64,000 nucleotides of DNA. It comes from Streptomyces sp. NBC_01262 (GTDB lineage: Bacteria; Actinomycetota; Actinomycetes; Streptomycetales; Streptomycetaceae). Of this stretch, positions 49,486 through 58,105 are shown piece by piece (position 1 is the first letter of the stretch; every line of letters starts with the position of its first letter). Position numbers and translations under genes: made by a program. Under the pieces are notes generated by a model. It was not told the origin of the DNA. It did not search any database and saw only the letters and a program-made list of their open reading frames with translations. The stretch is taken from NCBI RefSeq assembly GCF_036226365.1, contig NZ_CP108462.1, positions 806,001-870,000 on the forward strand, written 5' to 3'.

Positions 49486-50292
49486 ATGCTCGCTGTGCCC
49501 ACCCCGGCCGCCGACGCCTACCGGCGACTCGCCGGACTGTGCGACGCCATGGCCGTGGAGGTCACGGACGACAGGCACCCCGCCGACACCTTCGGCACCT
49601 TCGGCGGGACCTGGTGGGACGCCACCGAGCTGGCCACCCGGCCAGAGGCGCTGCGCGCCGCCGTCGACGGCGAGGCCGCCCGGATCCTGGCCGAACACGG
49701 CCACTCCCCGCGCCGCCACGTGGCCGCCTCGCGCGTGCTGCACGACTACCTGTGGACCGTCGGGCTGCTGTTCGCCGGTCCCTGGTACCTGGAGGGCCGC
49801 ATACCCGTGCTCCGGCCCGAGCGCCTGTGGTTCGAGCCCGTCGGGGGCGGCTTCGCCGTCTCCCCCGACGGCTTCGCCTCCCCGCCCGGCGAGGCGGGCT
49901 CGCCGGAGGGACTGCGCAGGGCGTTCGACGAGTTCGTGGATCCCCTGCTCACCGCCTTCCGGCCCGAGATCAGGCGCGGCCCGCACGCACTTCGGGGCAT
50001 GGCCGCCGACGATCTCGTCTCGGCGCTGTGCTACCTCGGCCGCACCATCGGCCAGGAGGCGCAGACCATGCGCGAGGCGGCGGCCCTGGCACCCGAAGGA
50101 CCGCAGTTCCGCACCCTGCGGGGCCCTTCCGGCCGTTCGCACCCCGTACGGACCAGGACCGGCTGCTGCCTGTTCTACGCGATCCGGCCGGCCGAGGCCT
50201 GCCTGACCTGCCCGCGCATCGACGACACGGAGCGGGTGCGGCAACTGGAGGCAGAGGCCGACCAGGCCGAGGCCGAGGCCGAAGCCGGCTGA
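49486..50292 (+). CDS. FhuF-like (2Fe-2S) ferric-siderophore reductase
   Basis: A 268-residue protein with a helical N-terminal part and the FhuF-type C-terminal 2Fe-2S motif GCCLFYAIRPAEACLTCPR near 226-244, i.e. C-C-x10-C-x2-C. Proteins of this type release iron from imported ferric siderophores by reduction. The last ~20 residues form an acidic Glu/Ala repeat helix. The gene is divergent from the siderophore operon across the iron box, which supports the role. No receptor or import permease gene is nearby, so uptake must be encoded elsewhere. It converges with the ABC permease gene after 4 bp. Confidence 0.85.
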   Translation: MLAVPTPAADAYRRLAGLCDAMAVEVTDDRHPADTFGTFGGTWWDATELATRPEALRAAVDGEAARILAEHGHSPRRHVAASRVLHDYLWTVGLLFAGPWYLEGRIPVLRPERLWFEPVGGGFAVSPDGFASPPGEAGSPEGLRRAFDEFVDPLLTAFRPEIRRGPHALRGMAADDLVSALCYLGRTIGQEAQTMREAAALAPEGPQFRTLRGPSGRSHPVRTRTGCCLFYAIRPAEACLTCPRIDDTERVRQLEAEADQAEAEAEAG

Positions 50293-50296
50293 CACG

Positions 50297-51163
50297 TCAC
50301 TCCGCCTGACGGAACTCCAGGCTCGCCACGCCCAGCATGAGCAGCCCCACCGCCGCCACGATCATCAGCTCCAGCCAGACCGGCACGCGATAGCTCCCCC
50401 AGCCCACGCCCGGCGCGTAGGCGGCCCGCGCCACGGCGCTGATGTCGAGGTGATCGAAAACCGTACGGCGGATGGGGTCGACGGCGTACGTCAGCGGGTT
50501 GAGCCGGGTCACCCAGGCCAGCCACGCGGGCAGGCCGGAGAGCGGGAACATCGCGCCGGAGGTGAAGAACAGCGGCATCAGCAGCATCTGGGTCAGCCCC
50601 ATGAAGCCCTGGAAGGTGGCGATCCGGGCCGCCATCATCACGCCGAACGCCGTGAGGGTGAAGGCGAGCAGCGCCATCATGCCGAGCAGTTTCAGCATCA
50701 GCAGCGGGTCGTACGGCACCCCGACCGGCCCGGCCAGCGCGAGCACGACCACGCCCTGCGCGGTGGCCGTCGTCGCCCCTCCCAGGCACTTGCCGATGAC
50801 GATGGCGGTGCGGCTGACCGGGGCCACCAGCATCTCCCGCAGAAAACCGAACTCCCGGTCCCAGACGATGGAGCCGGCCGAGAACACGGCCGTGAACAGC
50901 ACCGACATGGCCAGGGCGCCCGGGTAGACGAAGGTCTTGAAGTCCACTCCGGGCACGCCCCTGGTGAGCGAGCCCAGCCCGGTGCCGAGGACGAAGACGA
51001 ACAGCAGCGGCTGGATCAGCGCGGTGACGATCCGGAGCCGGTCGCTCCAGAAGCGCAGCAGCTCGCGGTGCCAGACGATCCGCACCGCCCTGATCCCGCT
51101 GCTGAGACCGCCGCGCGGAATGGCGACCGCGACGACATCGGCGACGACCGCTTCCATACTCAT
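50297..51163 (-). CDS. ABC-2 type exporter permease (DrrB-like)
   Basis: A 288-residue membrane protein with six transmembrane helices. It begins with a 45-residue cytoplasmic part ending WHRELLRFWSDRLRIVTALIQPLLFVFVLGTGLG, the usual ABC2 membrane entry, and contains EFGFLREMLVAPVSRTAIVIGKCLGGATTA near 125-154, the typical coupling loop of DrrB/NodJ permeases. It is coupled to the ATPase gene by an ATGA overlap (51160-51163). The exported compound is unknown; drug-exporter annotation comes from the family only. Confidence 0.9.
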   Translation of the reverse strand: MSMEAVVADVVAVAIPRGGLSSGIRAVRIVWHRELLRFWSDRLRIVTALIQPLLFVFVLGTGLGSLTRGVPGVDFKTFVYPGALAMSVLFTAVFSAGSIVWDREFGFLREMLVAPVSRTAIVIGKCLGGATTATAQGVVVLALAGPVGVPYDPLLMLKLLGMMALLAFTLTAFGVMMAARIATFQGFMGLTQMLLMPLFFTSGAMFPLSGLPAWLAWVTRLNPLTYAVDPIRRTVFDHLDISAVARAAYAPGVGWGSYRVPVWLELMIVAAVGLLMLGVASLEFRQAE

Positions 51164-52143
51164 CGCCTCCCCCGGGCCATCATGGCCCGCATGAAGGCGT
51201 CGCCGCCGGCGGCGGACTCCGCGTCCCGGATGGTCTTGCCGGTGTAGGTCATGAAGACGTCGTCCAGGGAGGGGCGGGAGACGCTGACCGATCTGATCGG
51301 GACATTCAACGTGTCGAACAGTTTAGGGACGAACTGTTCCCCCGAGGCCACATGGAAGGTCAGCTGGCCCTCGCTGACCCGCCCCTCGATCCCGAAGCGC
51401 TCCCGCAGCACCCTGGCCGCGGCGGCGTCGTCGGCGGTCGTCACCCGCACCCGGTCCTCGCCCACTCTGGCCTTGAGCGCCTCGGGAGTGTCGATCGCCA
51501 CGATCGTCCCGTTGTCGATGATCGCGATCCGGTCGCAGTACTCGGCCTCGTCCATGTAGTGGGTGGTCAGGAAGATCGTGATGTCCTCGGTGCGCTTCAG
51601 CTCGTCGATGTACTCCCAGATCGAGCTGCGGGTCTGCGGGTCCAGGCCCACCGTCGGCTCGTCCAGGAACAGCACGCGCGGCGAGTGCAGCAAGCCGCGG
51701 GCGATCTCCAGCCGGCGCTTCATCCCGCCGGAGAACGTCATCACCTTGCCCTTGCGGCGGTCGGCGAGGTTCACCATCTCCAGCACCCGGTCCATCCGCG
51801 GGCCCACGACGGCGCGCGGGACGCCGTAGAGCTCGGCGTGGAAGCGCAGATTCTGCTCGGCGCTGAGGTAGCCGTCCAGGGTGGTGTCCTGGAAGACCAG
51901 GCCGATGTTGCGGCGTACGGTCCCACGGTCGCGTACGACATCGTGGCCGGCCACCTTCGCGGAGCCGCCGGTCGGGGTGACCAGCGTGCACAGCATGCCG
52001 ATCGTCGTGGACTTGCCCGCGCCGTTGGGGCCGAGAAAACCGAAGGTCTCCCCGGCCGCCACCTCGAAGTCGATACCCCGGACCGCCTCGACCTCCGCGT
52101 AGGTCTTGCGCAGGCCGCTCACCGCCACCGCCGCTTCCGCCAT
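51160..52143 (-). CDS. ABC exporter ATPase (DrrA-like)
   Basis: A 327-residue DrrA-family ATPase. Walker A GPNGAGKST lies near 39-47, Q-loop in LVFQDTTLDGY near 84, signature FSGGMKRRLEIARGL near 139-153 (SGGM instead of SGGQ, usual for this group), Walker B VLFLDEPTVGLD near 159-170 and the H-loop FLTTHYMDEAEYCDRI near 193. The C-terminal ~90 residues form the DrrA-type extension with SLDDVFMTYTGKTIRD. I use the ATG at 52143; an upstream frame to 52185 is less conserved. It is the first gene of the exporter pair. Confidence 0.92.
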   Translation of the reverse strand: MAEAAVAVSGLRKTYAEVEAVRGIDFEVAAGETFGFLGPNGAGKSTTIGMLCTLVTPTGGSAKVAGHDVVRDRGTVRRNIGLVFQDTTLDGYLSAEQNLRFHAELYGVPRAVVGPRMDRVLEMVNLADRRKGKVMTFSGGMKRRLEIARGLLHSPRVLFLDEPTVGLDPQTRSSIWEYIDELKRTEDITIFLTTHYMDEAEYCDRIAIIDNGTIVAIDTPEALKARVGEDRVRVTTADDAAAARVLRERFGIEGRVSEGQLTFHVASGEQFVPKLFDTLNVPIRSVSVSRPSLDDVFMTYTGKTIRDAESAAGGDAFMRAMMARGRR

Positions 52144-52251
52144 ATCGCGAGCGTACGTCGCGAGACCTCTCCAGGGGTGGGACAACCCGGTTGTTTACGT
52201 GCACTTTGCCGCGTACCGCTCGTCGGCGCGCCCCGGGACCCCGGGGCCCGG

Positions 52252-52692
52252 TCAGACGCGGCTCAGCCGCACCACCGGGATGTCCCGCTCGGTCTTCTTC
52301 TGGTAGTCCGCGTAGGGCGGGAAGACCTCGACCATGTGCGGCCAGACCCGGGCCTTCTCCTGCGGCGAGAGGGTCTCGGCGCGGGCCGGGAAGCGCTCGG
52401 TGAGAACCCGCAGGTGGATCTGCGGGTTGGCCACCAGGTTGAGGTACCACTGCGGGTGGGCGTCGGCGCCGCCCTTGGAGGCGACGAGCAGGTAGTCCTC
52501 GCCGTCCCGGCCGTAGATGAGCACGTTGCGGTACCAGTCGCCGCTGCTGCGCCCCTGGTAGTCCATGAGGAGGCAGGGCGCGCCGCGCAGGTCGGTGGCG
52601 TCGGTGCCGCCGGACTCCTCGTAGCGCTGGGCCTGCTCGGCCACCCAGCCGCTCGCACTGGGCTTCACCTTGTTCGCGTCGTAATCAGTCAT
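52252..52692 (-). CDS. Deazaflavin (F420)-dependent nitroreductase-family protein
   Basis: A 146-residue protein of the Ddn/DUF385 family, split beta-barrels that bind F420 or related cofactors. Landmarks are APCLLMDYQGRSSGDWYRNVLIYGRDGEDYLLVASKGGADAHPQWYLNLVANPQIHLRV near 38-95, where the KGGxxxHPxWYxNLxANP block is diagnostic, and VWPHMVEVFPPYADYQKKTERDIPVVRL at the end. Physiological substrates are probably quinone-like or other hydrophobic molecules; none can be named here. Confidence 0.92.
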   Translation of the reverse strand: MTDYDANKVKPSASGWVAEQAQRYEESGGTDATDLRGAPCLLMDYQGRSSGDWYRNVLIYGRDGEDYLLVASKGGADAHPQWYLNLVANPQIHLRVLTERFPARAETLSPQEKARVWPHMVEVFPPYADYQKKTERDIPVVRLSRV

Positions 52693-52783
52693 CTGTTCAC
52701 GGTACGACCGCAGGGCTGGAAACGGCGTGGCGACAGGCCTGCCGGACGGCCGGCGTCGATGATTGATGCTCCGTCAACTCATC

Positions 52784-52810
52784 GTCGAATCTGTTGAATC
52801 TGTCGAGTCT
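52784..52810 (+). repeat. Three tandem 9-bp repeats before the phosphodiester glycosidase gene
   Basis: GTCGAATCT, GTTGAATCT and GTCGAGTCT follow one another directly, ending 9 bp before the GTG start at 52820. The segment is also open in frame with the gene (three Val-Glu-Ser units) and so could be coding if the start were at 52763, but a signal peptide begins after 52820. A direct-repeat regulatory site is the alternative. Confidence 0.6.
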
Positions 52811-52819
52811 GGGGGACAT

Positions 52820-54058
52820 GTGATCCGGCACCACCGCGGCGCGGCGCGCACGGCACTGACGGTACTGCTCGCGTTCGGCGCCCTGGTCGGGGGTGCGGGT
52901 ACGGGAACCGCCGAGGCTGCGGCGCTGCGCTACGACAGCCGGGCGGCGGCGCTCGCGCCGGGGGTGCAGTACCGGGAGTTCACCTTCGCCGCCTCGCACG
53001 GGCAGGCGCACGGGCATCTGCTGACGGTCGACCTGCGCAGCAGCCGTGTCTCCGTGGACCTGCTCACACCGGGCGCGGTCGCGGCCCGCCTGCCGGTCTC
53101 CCGGCTGGCGGACGCGCGGGGCGCGCAGGGCGCGGTCAACGGGGACTTCTTCGACATGACCGAGACCCAGCACCCGGGCGTGGCGGCGACCGGCGCCTCC
53201 GTCGGCCCGGCGATCGCCTCCGGGCACCAGCTGAAGGCCGCCGTGCCGAACGGCCAGCGCTTCGGTCCCTCGCTGCCGCCCGGCACCACCACCGAGGACG
53301 TGCTCGGCGTCGGGACCGACCGGACCGCGCGGCTCGACCGGCTCGCCCTCAGCGGCGCCGTGGCCTCCGGCCTGGGCACGCTGCGGCTGCGCGGGTTCAA
53401 CCAATACGCCGTCCCGGCCGGCGGCGTCGGCGCGTACACCCCCGCCTGGGGCACGGCCTCACGGCTGCGGGCGGTCTGCGGCACCGACACCGACCGGGCG
53501 GCGCCATGCAGCGACGACACGTACGAAGTGACGGTGCGGGCGGGCAAGGTGTCCCGGGTGGCCACCGCCCCCGGCCGGGGCGCGATCCCGGCCGGGTCGG
53601 TCGTCCTGGTCGGCCGCGAGGCGGGCGCGGACGACCTGCGCAAGCTAGAGGTCGGCGACCGCGTCTCGGTCAGCACGTCCCTGGTCGCCGCCGGGAGCCG
53701 GACCCCCTACCGTTTCGCGATCGGCGGCTTCCCCATCCTGCGCGACGGCAGTGCGCTCACCGGCCTCAACGACACCACGGCGGCCACCCGTACGTCGGCG
53801 GGCTTCGGCGACGCGGGCCGGACGCTGTACCTGCTGGCCCTGGACGGCAACGCCGAGACCGGCGCCGGGCTGACGGTCCGCGAACTCGCCTCCCTCATGG
53901 GCGACATCGGCGCGACCGGCGCCGTCAACCTCGACGGCGGCGGCTCCTCGACGCTGGTGTCGCGCAGAGCGGGCGCCGCGCATGTCACCGTACGCAACCA
54001 TCCGTCGGGCGGCGCGGAGCGGCCCGTGCCGAACGCGATCGGGGTGTTCTCGTCCTGA
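52820..54058 (+). CDS. Secreted phosphodiester glycosidase-family (NAGPA-domain) protein
   Basis: A 412-residue exported protein. The signal peptide covers RHHRGAARTALTVLLAFGALVGGAGTGTAEAAA. The NAGPA domain (phosphodiester N-acetylglucosaminidase-like) includes GAVNGDFFDMTETQHPGVAATGASV near 105-129, where the N-G-x-F/Y-F motif is characteristic, the segment PYRFAIGGFPILRDG near 295-309 and a C-terminal EDGGGSSTLV-like block LDGGGSSTLVSRRAG (Asp-Gly-Gly-Gly-Ser-Ser) near 375. Bacterial members are thought to trim exopolysaccharide or teichoic-acid phosphodiesters. GTG at 52820 is preferred over the ATG pair at 52763-52766. Confidence 0.82.
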   Translation: MIRHHRGAARTALTVLLAFGALVGGAGTGTAEAAALRYDSRAAALAPGVQYREFTFAASHGQAHGHLLTVDLRSSRVSVDLLTPGAVAARLPVSRLADARGAQGAVNGDFFDMTETQHPGVAATGASVGPAIASGHQLKAAVPNGQRFGPSLPPGTTTEDVLGVGTDRTARLDRLALSGAVASGLGTLRLRGFNQYAVPAGGVGAYTPAWGTASRLRAVCGTDTDRAAPCSDDTYEVTVRAGKVSRVATAPGRGAIPAGSVVLVGREAGADDLRKLEVGDRVSVSTSLVAAGSRTPYRFAIGGFPILRDGSALTGLNDTTAATRTSAGFGDAGRTLYLLALDGNAETGAGLTVRELASLMGDIGATGAVNLDGGGSSTLVSRRAGAAHVTVRNHPSGGAERPVPNAIGVFSS

Positions 54059-54092
54059 CCCGCAGCGCGCGGACCTGGGGCGCGCCGGGCCC

Positions 54093-54677
54093 TCACAGAC
54101 CGGGCGCGCCCCAGACCGGGAACCAGCGGGACAGGTCCTCCTCGACCCGGAGGTCGTCGCCGATCATCGCCTTGATCTGCAGCTCCAGCGCGTTGTCCCG
54201 CTTCTCGCCCTCCCCCGGCCGGGGCGCGAACGGGTAGAAGGCGCCGCGCTTGTAGAGGTAGACCAGGGCGAGCGGGCGGCCGTCCGCGTCCCGGAAACCG
54301 GCGAGCGAGCACAGCAGCTGCGGGCCGAAGCCCTGGCTCTCCAGCCCGGAGTTCACCGCGTGCAGGTCGGTGACCAGGGAGGTCAGGTCGTCGGGGGTGT
54401 GCCGCAGGAGCAGCCAGGTGTAGCCGTACGCGTCCCGGCTGGACTCCACCGGGGCGCCGCCCTCGGCGGTGTCCATGTCGAGCAGGGCCCGTACGTCCTG
54501 CTGCACCTCCGCGAAGGCGCCGCCCTCGACGGCGGCGAAGCACACCGAGCCGAGCCCGGTGGGTTTGAATCCGGCGGCGGCCTCAAGGGTGACCGCGGCC
54601 GACGGCAGCCCGAAGAGCTGGTCGAGGTCGGGCTTGACGGGCTTGCTGCGGCCGAGGATCACATCGAGCAGGCCCAT
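54093..54677 (-). CDS. pspAB: PspA-associated protein PspAB
   Basis: A 194-residue cytoplasmic protein that matches the actinobacterial PspAB family: it begins MGLLDVILGRSKPVKPDLDQ and continues with LFGLPSAAVTLEAAAGFKPTG. The remainder contains DVRALLDMDTAEGG and RDAYGYTWLLLRHTPDDLTSLVTDLHAVN. The family is named for its genomic link to phage-shock-protein and membrane-stress loci; its biochemistry is not known. Its ATG shares one base with the stop of htpX (TGATG), so it is translated with that protease, which fits a role in membrane protein quality control. Confidence 0.8.
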   Translation of the reverse strand: MGLLDVILGRSKPVKPDLDQLFGLPSAAVTLEAAAGFKPTGLGSVCFAAVEGGAFAEVQQDVRALLDMDTAEGGAPVESSRDAYGYTWLLLRHTPDDLTSLVTDLHAVNSGLESQGFGPQLLCSLAGFRDADGRPLALVYLYKRGAFYPFAPRPGEGEKRDNALELQIKAMIGDDLRVEEDLSRWFPVWGAPGL

Positions 54678-55585
54678 CAGCGGCGGCCCAGTTCGACGCT
54701 GATCCGCCCGAGCTGTTCGAGGCGCTGCTCCAGCGTGGGGTGGGTGGACAGCAGCTTGGACAGGGACTGGCCGGAGGAGAAGGCCGGGGCGAAGTAGAAG
54801 GCGTTGAAGGGCTCTGCCTTGCGCAGGTCCCTGGTGGGGATCTTGGCCATCTGGCCGGTGACCTTGGTGAGCGCCGAGGCCAGGGAGGAGGGGCGGCCGG
54901 TGAGCAGCGCGGCGGAGCGGTCGGCGGACAGCTCGCGGTAGCGGGACAGCATCCGGGTGAGCATGAAGCTGATCGCGTAGACGACCGCGCTGACCAGCGG
55001 GATGAGGATGGCGACCAGCTGCGCGTTCTGGTCGCGGCCGCCGCGTCCGAAGCCGCCCCACAGGCCGATCCGGGTGATCAGCCCCGCCATGACACCGAGG
55101 AAGGAGGCGATGGTCATCACGGCGACGTCCTTGTGCGCCACGTGGGAGAGCTCGTGGGCCAGGACCCCCTCCAGCTCGTCCGGCTCCAGGCGGCGCAGCA
55201 GCCCGGTGGTGGCGCAGACCACGGCCGCCTTCTGGCTGCGGCCGGTGGCGAAGGCGTTGGGCACGTCGCTGTCGGCGATGGCGACCTTGGGCTTGGGCAT
55301 GTCGGCGAGCGCGCAGATCCGGTCGACGACGCCGTGCAGCTCGGGCGCCTCTTCGGGGGTGACCTCGCGGGCGCCCATGCTGAAGGCGGCGATGCGGTCG
55401 CTGAACCAGAACTGGGCGATGAACAGGCCGCCGCCGATCAGCAGGATGAGCGGCCAGGCCCCGCGCAGCATGACGAGCAGTCCGCCGACGAAGACCACGT
55501 AGAGCAGCCCGATCATGAACATCGTGACCGTCATACGGGTCGTGAGTCCCCGGTCTGGAGCGAATCGGGTCCTGTCCGTGGCCAT
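54677..55585 (-). CDS. htpX: HtpX-family membrane zinc metalloprotease
   Basis: A 302-residue M48 protease. Two N-terminal membrane helices (VTMFMIGLLYVVFVGGLLVML and WPLILLIGGGLFIAQFWF) are followed by the catalytic motif LEGVLAHELSHVAHKDVAVMT near 138-158 (HExxH with the third ligand Glu in ELSADRSAALLTG near 217). Two further helices lie between. HtpX degrades misfolded membrane proteins. ATG at 55585; 116 bp separate it from the next gene. Confidence 0.93.
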   Translation of the reverse strand: MATDRTRFAPDRGLTTRMTVTMFMIGLLYVVFVGGLLVMLRGAWPLILLIGGGLFIAQFWFSDRIAAFSMGAREVTPEEAPELHGVVDRICALADMPKPKVAIADSDVPNAFATGRSQKAAVVCATTGLLRRLEPDELEGVLAHELSHVAHKDVAVMTIASFLGVMAGLITRIGLWGGFGRGGRDQNAQLVAILIPLVSAVVYAISFMLTRMLSRYRELSADRSAALLTGRPSSLASALTKVTGQMAKIPTRDLRKAEPFNAFYFAPAFSSGQSLSKLLSTHPTLEQRLEQLGRISVELGRR

Positions 55586-55701
55586 GGCCCCTCCCGGTTT
55601 CCTGCGGGCGCCTGGGTGCTGCTCGGTGCGGCTCGCCGTGCACCCCTGTCGCTGTCGATTGTGCCTCCGCGACAGGGCATGCGACGAGCCGCCTGCGACG
55701 A

Positions 55702-56655
55702 TCAGCGTGACACGTCGAGGATCAACTTGCCGTAAGTGCGGCGGGCCCGCAGGTCCTCGTGCGCCCGGGCCACCTCCGAGAGCGGGTAGATTCCGCCGAC
55801 CTGTGGCTTCAGCCGTCCGTCCGCCGTCATGGCGAGCAGCTCGGCCATCGGCTCGCGGTACATGCCCGGACGGCCGATGGTGTGCATCAGCCAGAAGCCG
55901 ACCACCGCGCGGGAGCGGCCCATGAGTTGCGCGGCCTGCACGGGGGTGGGCGGGACGCGGGAGGCGAGGCCGTAGGTGACCAGTCGTCCGAAGGGCGCCA
56001 GGGCGGCCAGCGAGGCGTCGAAGACCGGTCCGCCGGTCATCTCCAGGACGATGTCGACCTTCTTGCCGCCGTTCGCCTCGATCAGACGCTCCTTCAGGCC
56101 CTCGCCGTCCGCCTCGACCGCGATGTCGGCGCCCAGTTCCAGAGCGAGGTCGCGCTTGTCCTTGGAGGAGGCGGTGGCGATCACCCGGCCTGCCCCGAAC
56201 GCCTTGGCGAGCTGTACGGCGAGCGAGCCGGTGCCGCCGGCCGCCGCGTGCACGACCACGGACTCGCCCTGCGCGATGCGGGCCGAGGTGCGCAGCAGGT
56301 GCCAGGCGGTCAGCCCCTGCACGACCAGGGCGAGCGCCTGCCCGTCGGTGACGCCGTCGGGGACCTCGTGGGCCATGTACTCCTGTACGGCGGCCCGCTC
56401 GGCGTAGCCGCCGTTGTCGGTGAGGGCGACGACCCGGCGGCCGTCGGGGGTGCGGCCGACGACCTCGCCGCCCGGAACCAGCGGGAGGGCCGCCTTGGAC
56501 AGGTAGGAGTTCTCCACCATGTGGGTGTCGGCGTAGTTGATGCCCGCCGACGTGACCTCCACCAGGACCTGGCCGGGGCCTGCGACCGGCTCGGGCAGCT
56601 CCGCCTGCCGCAGCACTTCCGGCCCGCCGAACTCGGTGATCTGGATCGCGCGCAC
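55702..56655 (-). CDS. Quinone oxidoreductase-like zinc-free MDR alcohol dehydrogenase
   Basis: A 317-residue NADPH-quinone oxidoreductase of the MDR superfamily. N-terminal RAIQITEFGGPEVLRQAELPEPVAGPGQVLVEVTSAGINYAD is the typical opening, and the cofactor loop reads VVVHAAAGGTGSLAVQLAKAFGAGRVIATASSKDKRDLALELGAD near 140-184 (AxxGGxGxxxxQ). No structural zinc cysteines are seen. It ends YGKLILDVSR. GTG at 56655 has a GGAGGGAG site 5-6 nt upstream and is preferred over the ATG at 56670. Divergent from the carbohydrate-binding-like gene. Confidence 0.9.
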   Translation of the reverse strand: MRAIQITEFGGPEVLRQAELPEPVAGPGQVLVEVTSAGINYADTHMVENSYLSKAALPLVPGGEVVGRTPDGRRVVALTDNGGYAERAAVQEYMAHEVPDGVTDGQALALVVQGLTAWHLLRTSARIAQGESVVVHAAAGGTGSLAVQLAKAFGAGRVIATASSKDKRDLALELGADIAVEADGEGLKERLIEANGGKKVDIVLEMTGGPVFDASLAALAPFGRLVTYGLASRVPPTPVQAAQLMGRSRAVVGFWLMHTIGRPGMYREPMAELLAMTADGRLKPQVGGIYPLSEVARAHEDLRARRTYGKLILDVSR

Positions 56656-56784
56656 CGCGACTCCCTCCATCGTTTGCGTGTACGGGGACACGCTATCGGC
56701 AACACCGACCAGTCGGTATGTGACATCCGCCGCCGGACCGGAAGAATGTGACTCTGCATCTTCTCGCGAGCACAGGGAGTGACC

Positions 56785-57060
56785 ATGCTCAGGCGCACCA
56801 AGCTCTTCGGCAGGAAGACCCGCGTCACCTTCGCCCTCCCCGCCGGCCAGCCGCCCGGCACCGTCAGCGTCGTCGGCGACTTCAACGACTGGCAGCCCGG
56901 CCGCCACGCCCTCGTACCGCGCCGCGACGGCACCCGTACGATCTCGGTCATCCTGCCGTCCGGCGTCCACCGCTTCCGCTACCTGGCCACCGGCGCCGTG
57001 TGGTTCGACGACGCCCACGCGGACCGCATAGACGCGGAGGGCGGCCTGCTGGAACTGTGA
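56785..57060 (+). CDS. Small isoamylase-N-terminal/CBM48-like protein
   Basis: A 91-residue protein that is a single early-set Ig-like domain. The characteristic segment is VTFALPAGQPPGTVSVVGDFNDWQPGRHALVPRRDGTRTISVILPSGVHRFRYLATG, with GDFNDW as the glycogen/starch-binding motif found in branching enzymes and AMPK beta subunits. It has no enzyme domain, so binding to alpha-glucans or to a partner is the likely role. ATG at 56785 follows GGGAG with 5-nt spacing; GTG at 56779 is less likely. Confidence 0.85.
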   Translation: MLRRTKLFGRKTRVTFALPAGQPPGTVSVVGDFNDWQPGRHALVPRRDGTRTISVILPSGVHRFRYLATGAVWFDDAHADRIDAEGGLLEL

Positions 57061-57159
57061 CCCTTAACCCAACTGCCCGTCTCGGGTTGAGCGCCCTTAC
57101 CGCCCGCCACGTATGGTCGGGCGTAGTTCTTTGGACGGGGACCCGAAGGGTGAAAACGA

Positions 57160-58104
57160 ATGTGGCGTCGGCTCCCTGTCCGTCAGATATGCGCTGTGGT
57201 CCCCCTGCTGATGGTCGCCGCGCTGGTCTGCTGGCGCTGGCCGATGGTGGACTCCGGCACCGACCAGCTGGGCTCGGCGGACCGGGAATGGCTGCTCATG
57301 GCGGCCGGCGCGGCGGTGCTGACGTGGGTCTGCTCGGCGGTCGCGCAGCAGGGCGCGGTGATCGAGCAGCTGCCGCGCCGGCGGTTGCTGCTCGCGCAGT
57401 TCGCGGCGTCGGCGGCGAACCACATCCTGCCGGCGGGCGTCGGGGGCAACGCGGTCAATCTGCGCTTCCTGGTCCGCTGCGGCCTCTCGCCCAGCCGGTC
57501 GGCCGCCGCACTCGCGGTCCGGGCCCTGGCGGGCGCGGTGGTGCGGGTCACGCTGCTGCTGGCCCTGCTGGTGGCCTTCCCGCACGCGCTGCGCATGCAC
57601 CGCGTCGTTCCGGCCGGGACCGGGCGGCCCGACGACTCGCTGGTCATCGCGGTCGCCGTGCTGCTGTGCGCGGTCGTGGCGGGGCTCGCCGGGGTCCGGC
57701 GGCTGCGTACGGCGCTGCGCACCTTCCTGGGCGCCGTGGTGACCGACGTGCGCGAGGTGCACGGCTGCTCGGCACGCGCGGCGACGCTCTGGGCGGGCTC
57801 GCTGGCCTTCCCGGTGATGCACGCGATGGTGCTGGTCGCGGTCGTACAGGCGCTGCACGCCCCGGTGCCGCCCGCGCATGTGGCGGTCGCGTATCTGGCG
57901 GGCAGCGCCGCCGCCGCGCTGCTCCCGACCCCCGGCGGGCTGGGCTCGCTCGACGTCGCCCTGGGGCTCGCGCTGGTCACGGCGGGCGCGACGGCGGTCG
58001 CGGCCACCTCGGCGGTGCTGGCGTACCGCATCGTCACCGTATGGCTGCCGCTGCTGCCCGGCGTGCTGGTGCTGGCCGCGCTGGTGCGCCGCCGGGTGCT
58101 GTGA
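57160..58104 (+). CDS. Lysylphosphatidylglycerol synthase TM-region family (YbhN-like) membrane protein
   Basis: A 314-residue protein with about eight transmembrane helices that matches the LPG_synthase_TM/UPF0104 family. Visible are LLLAQFAASAANHILPAGVGGNAVNLRFLVRCGLSPSRSAAALAVRALAG near 83-132, and the later AAALLPTPGGLGSLDVALGLALVTAGA near 245-272, with the P-x-G-G-x-G motif. These proteins lack the synthase catalytic domain, and some are lipid flippase-like; role unassigned. The next gene begins 1 bp after its stop codon, so both are one operon. Confidence 0.88.
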   Translation: MWRRLPVRQICAVVPLLMVAALVCWRWPMVDSGTDQLGSADREWLLMAAGAAVLTWVCSAVAQQGAVIEQLPRRRLLLAQFAASAANHILPAGVGGNAVNLRFLVRCGLSPSRSAAALAVRALAGAVVRVTLLLALLVAFPHALRMHRVVPAGTGRPDDSLVIAVAVLLCAVVAGLAGVRRLRTALRTFLGAVVTDVREVHGCSARAATLWAGSLAFPVMHAMVLVAVVQALHAPVPPAHVAVAYLAGSAAAALLPTPGGLGSLDVALGLALVTAGATAVAATSAVLAYRIVTVWLPLLPGVLVLAALVRRRVL

Positions 58105-58105
58105 C

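Noticed and set aside
50297-52143. DrrAB-type exporter as the missing siderophore exporter
   Set aside because: It is convergent to the FhuF-like gene, has no iron box upstream and belongs to a drug-export family; no evidence links it to the operon.
52145-52163. TCGCGA repeated around GCGTACG upstream of the ABC ATPase gene as an operator
   Set aside because: Short self-complementary GC-rich words are expected by chance in this composition and nothing else supports it.
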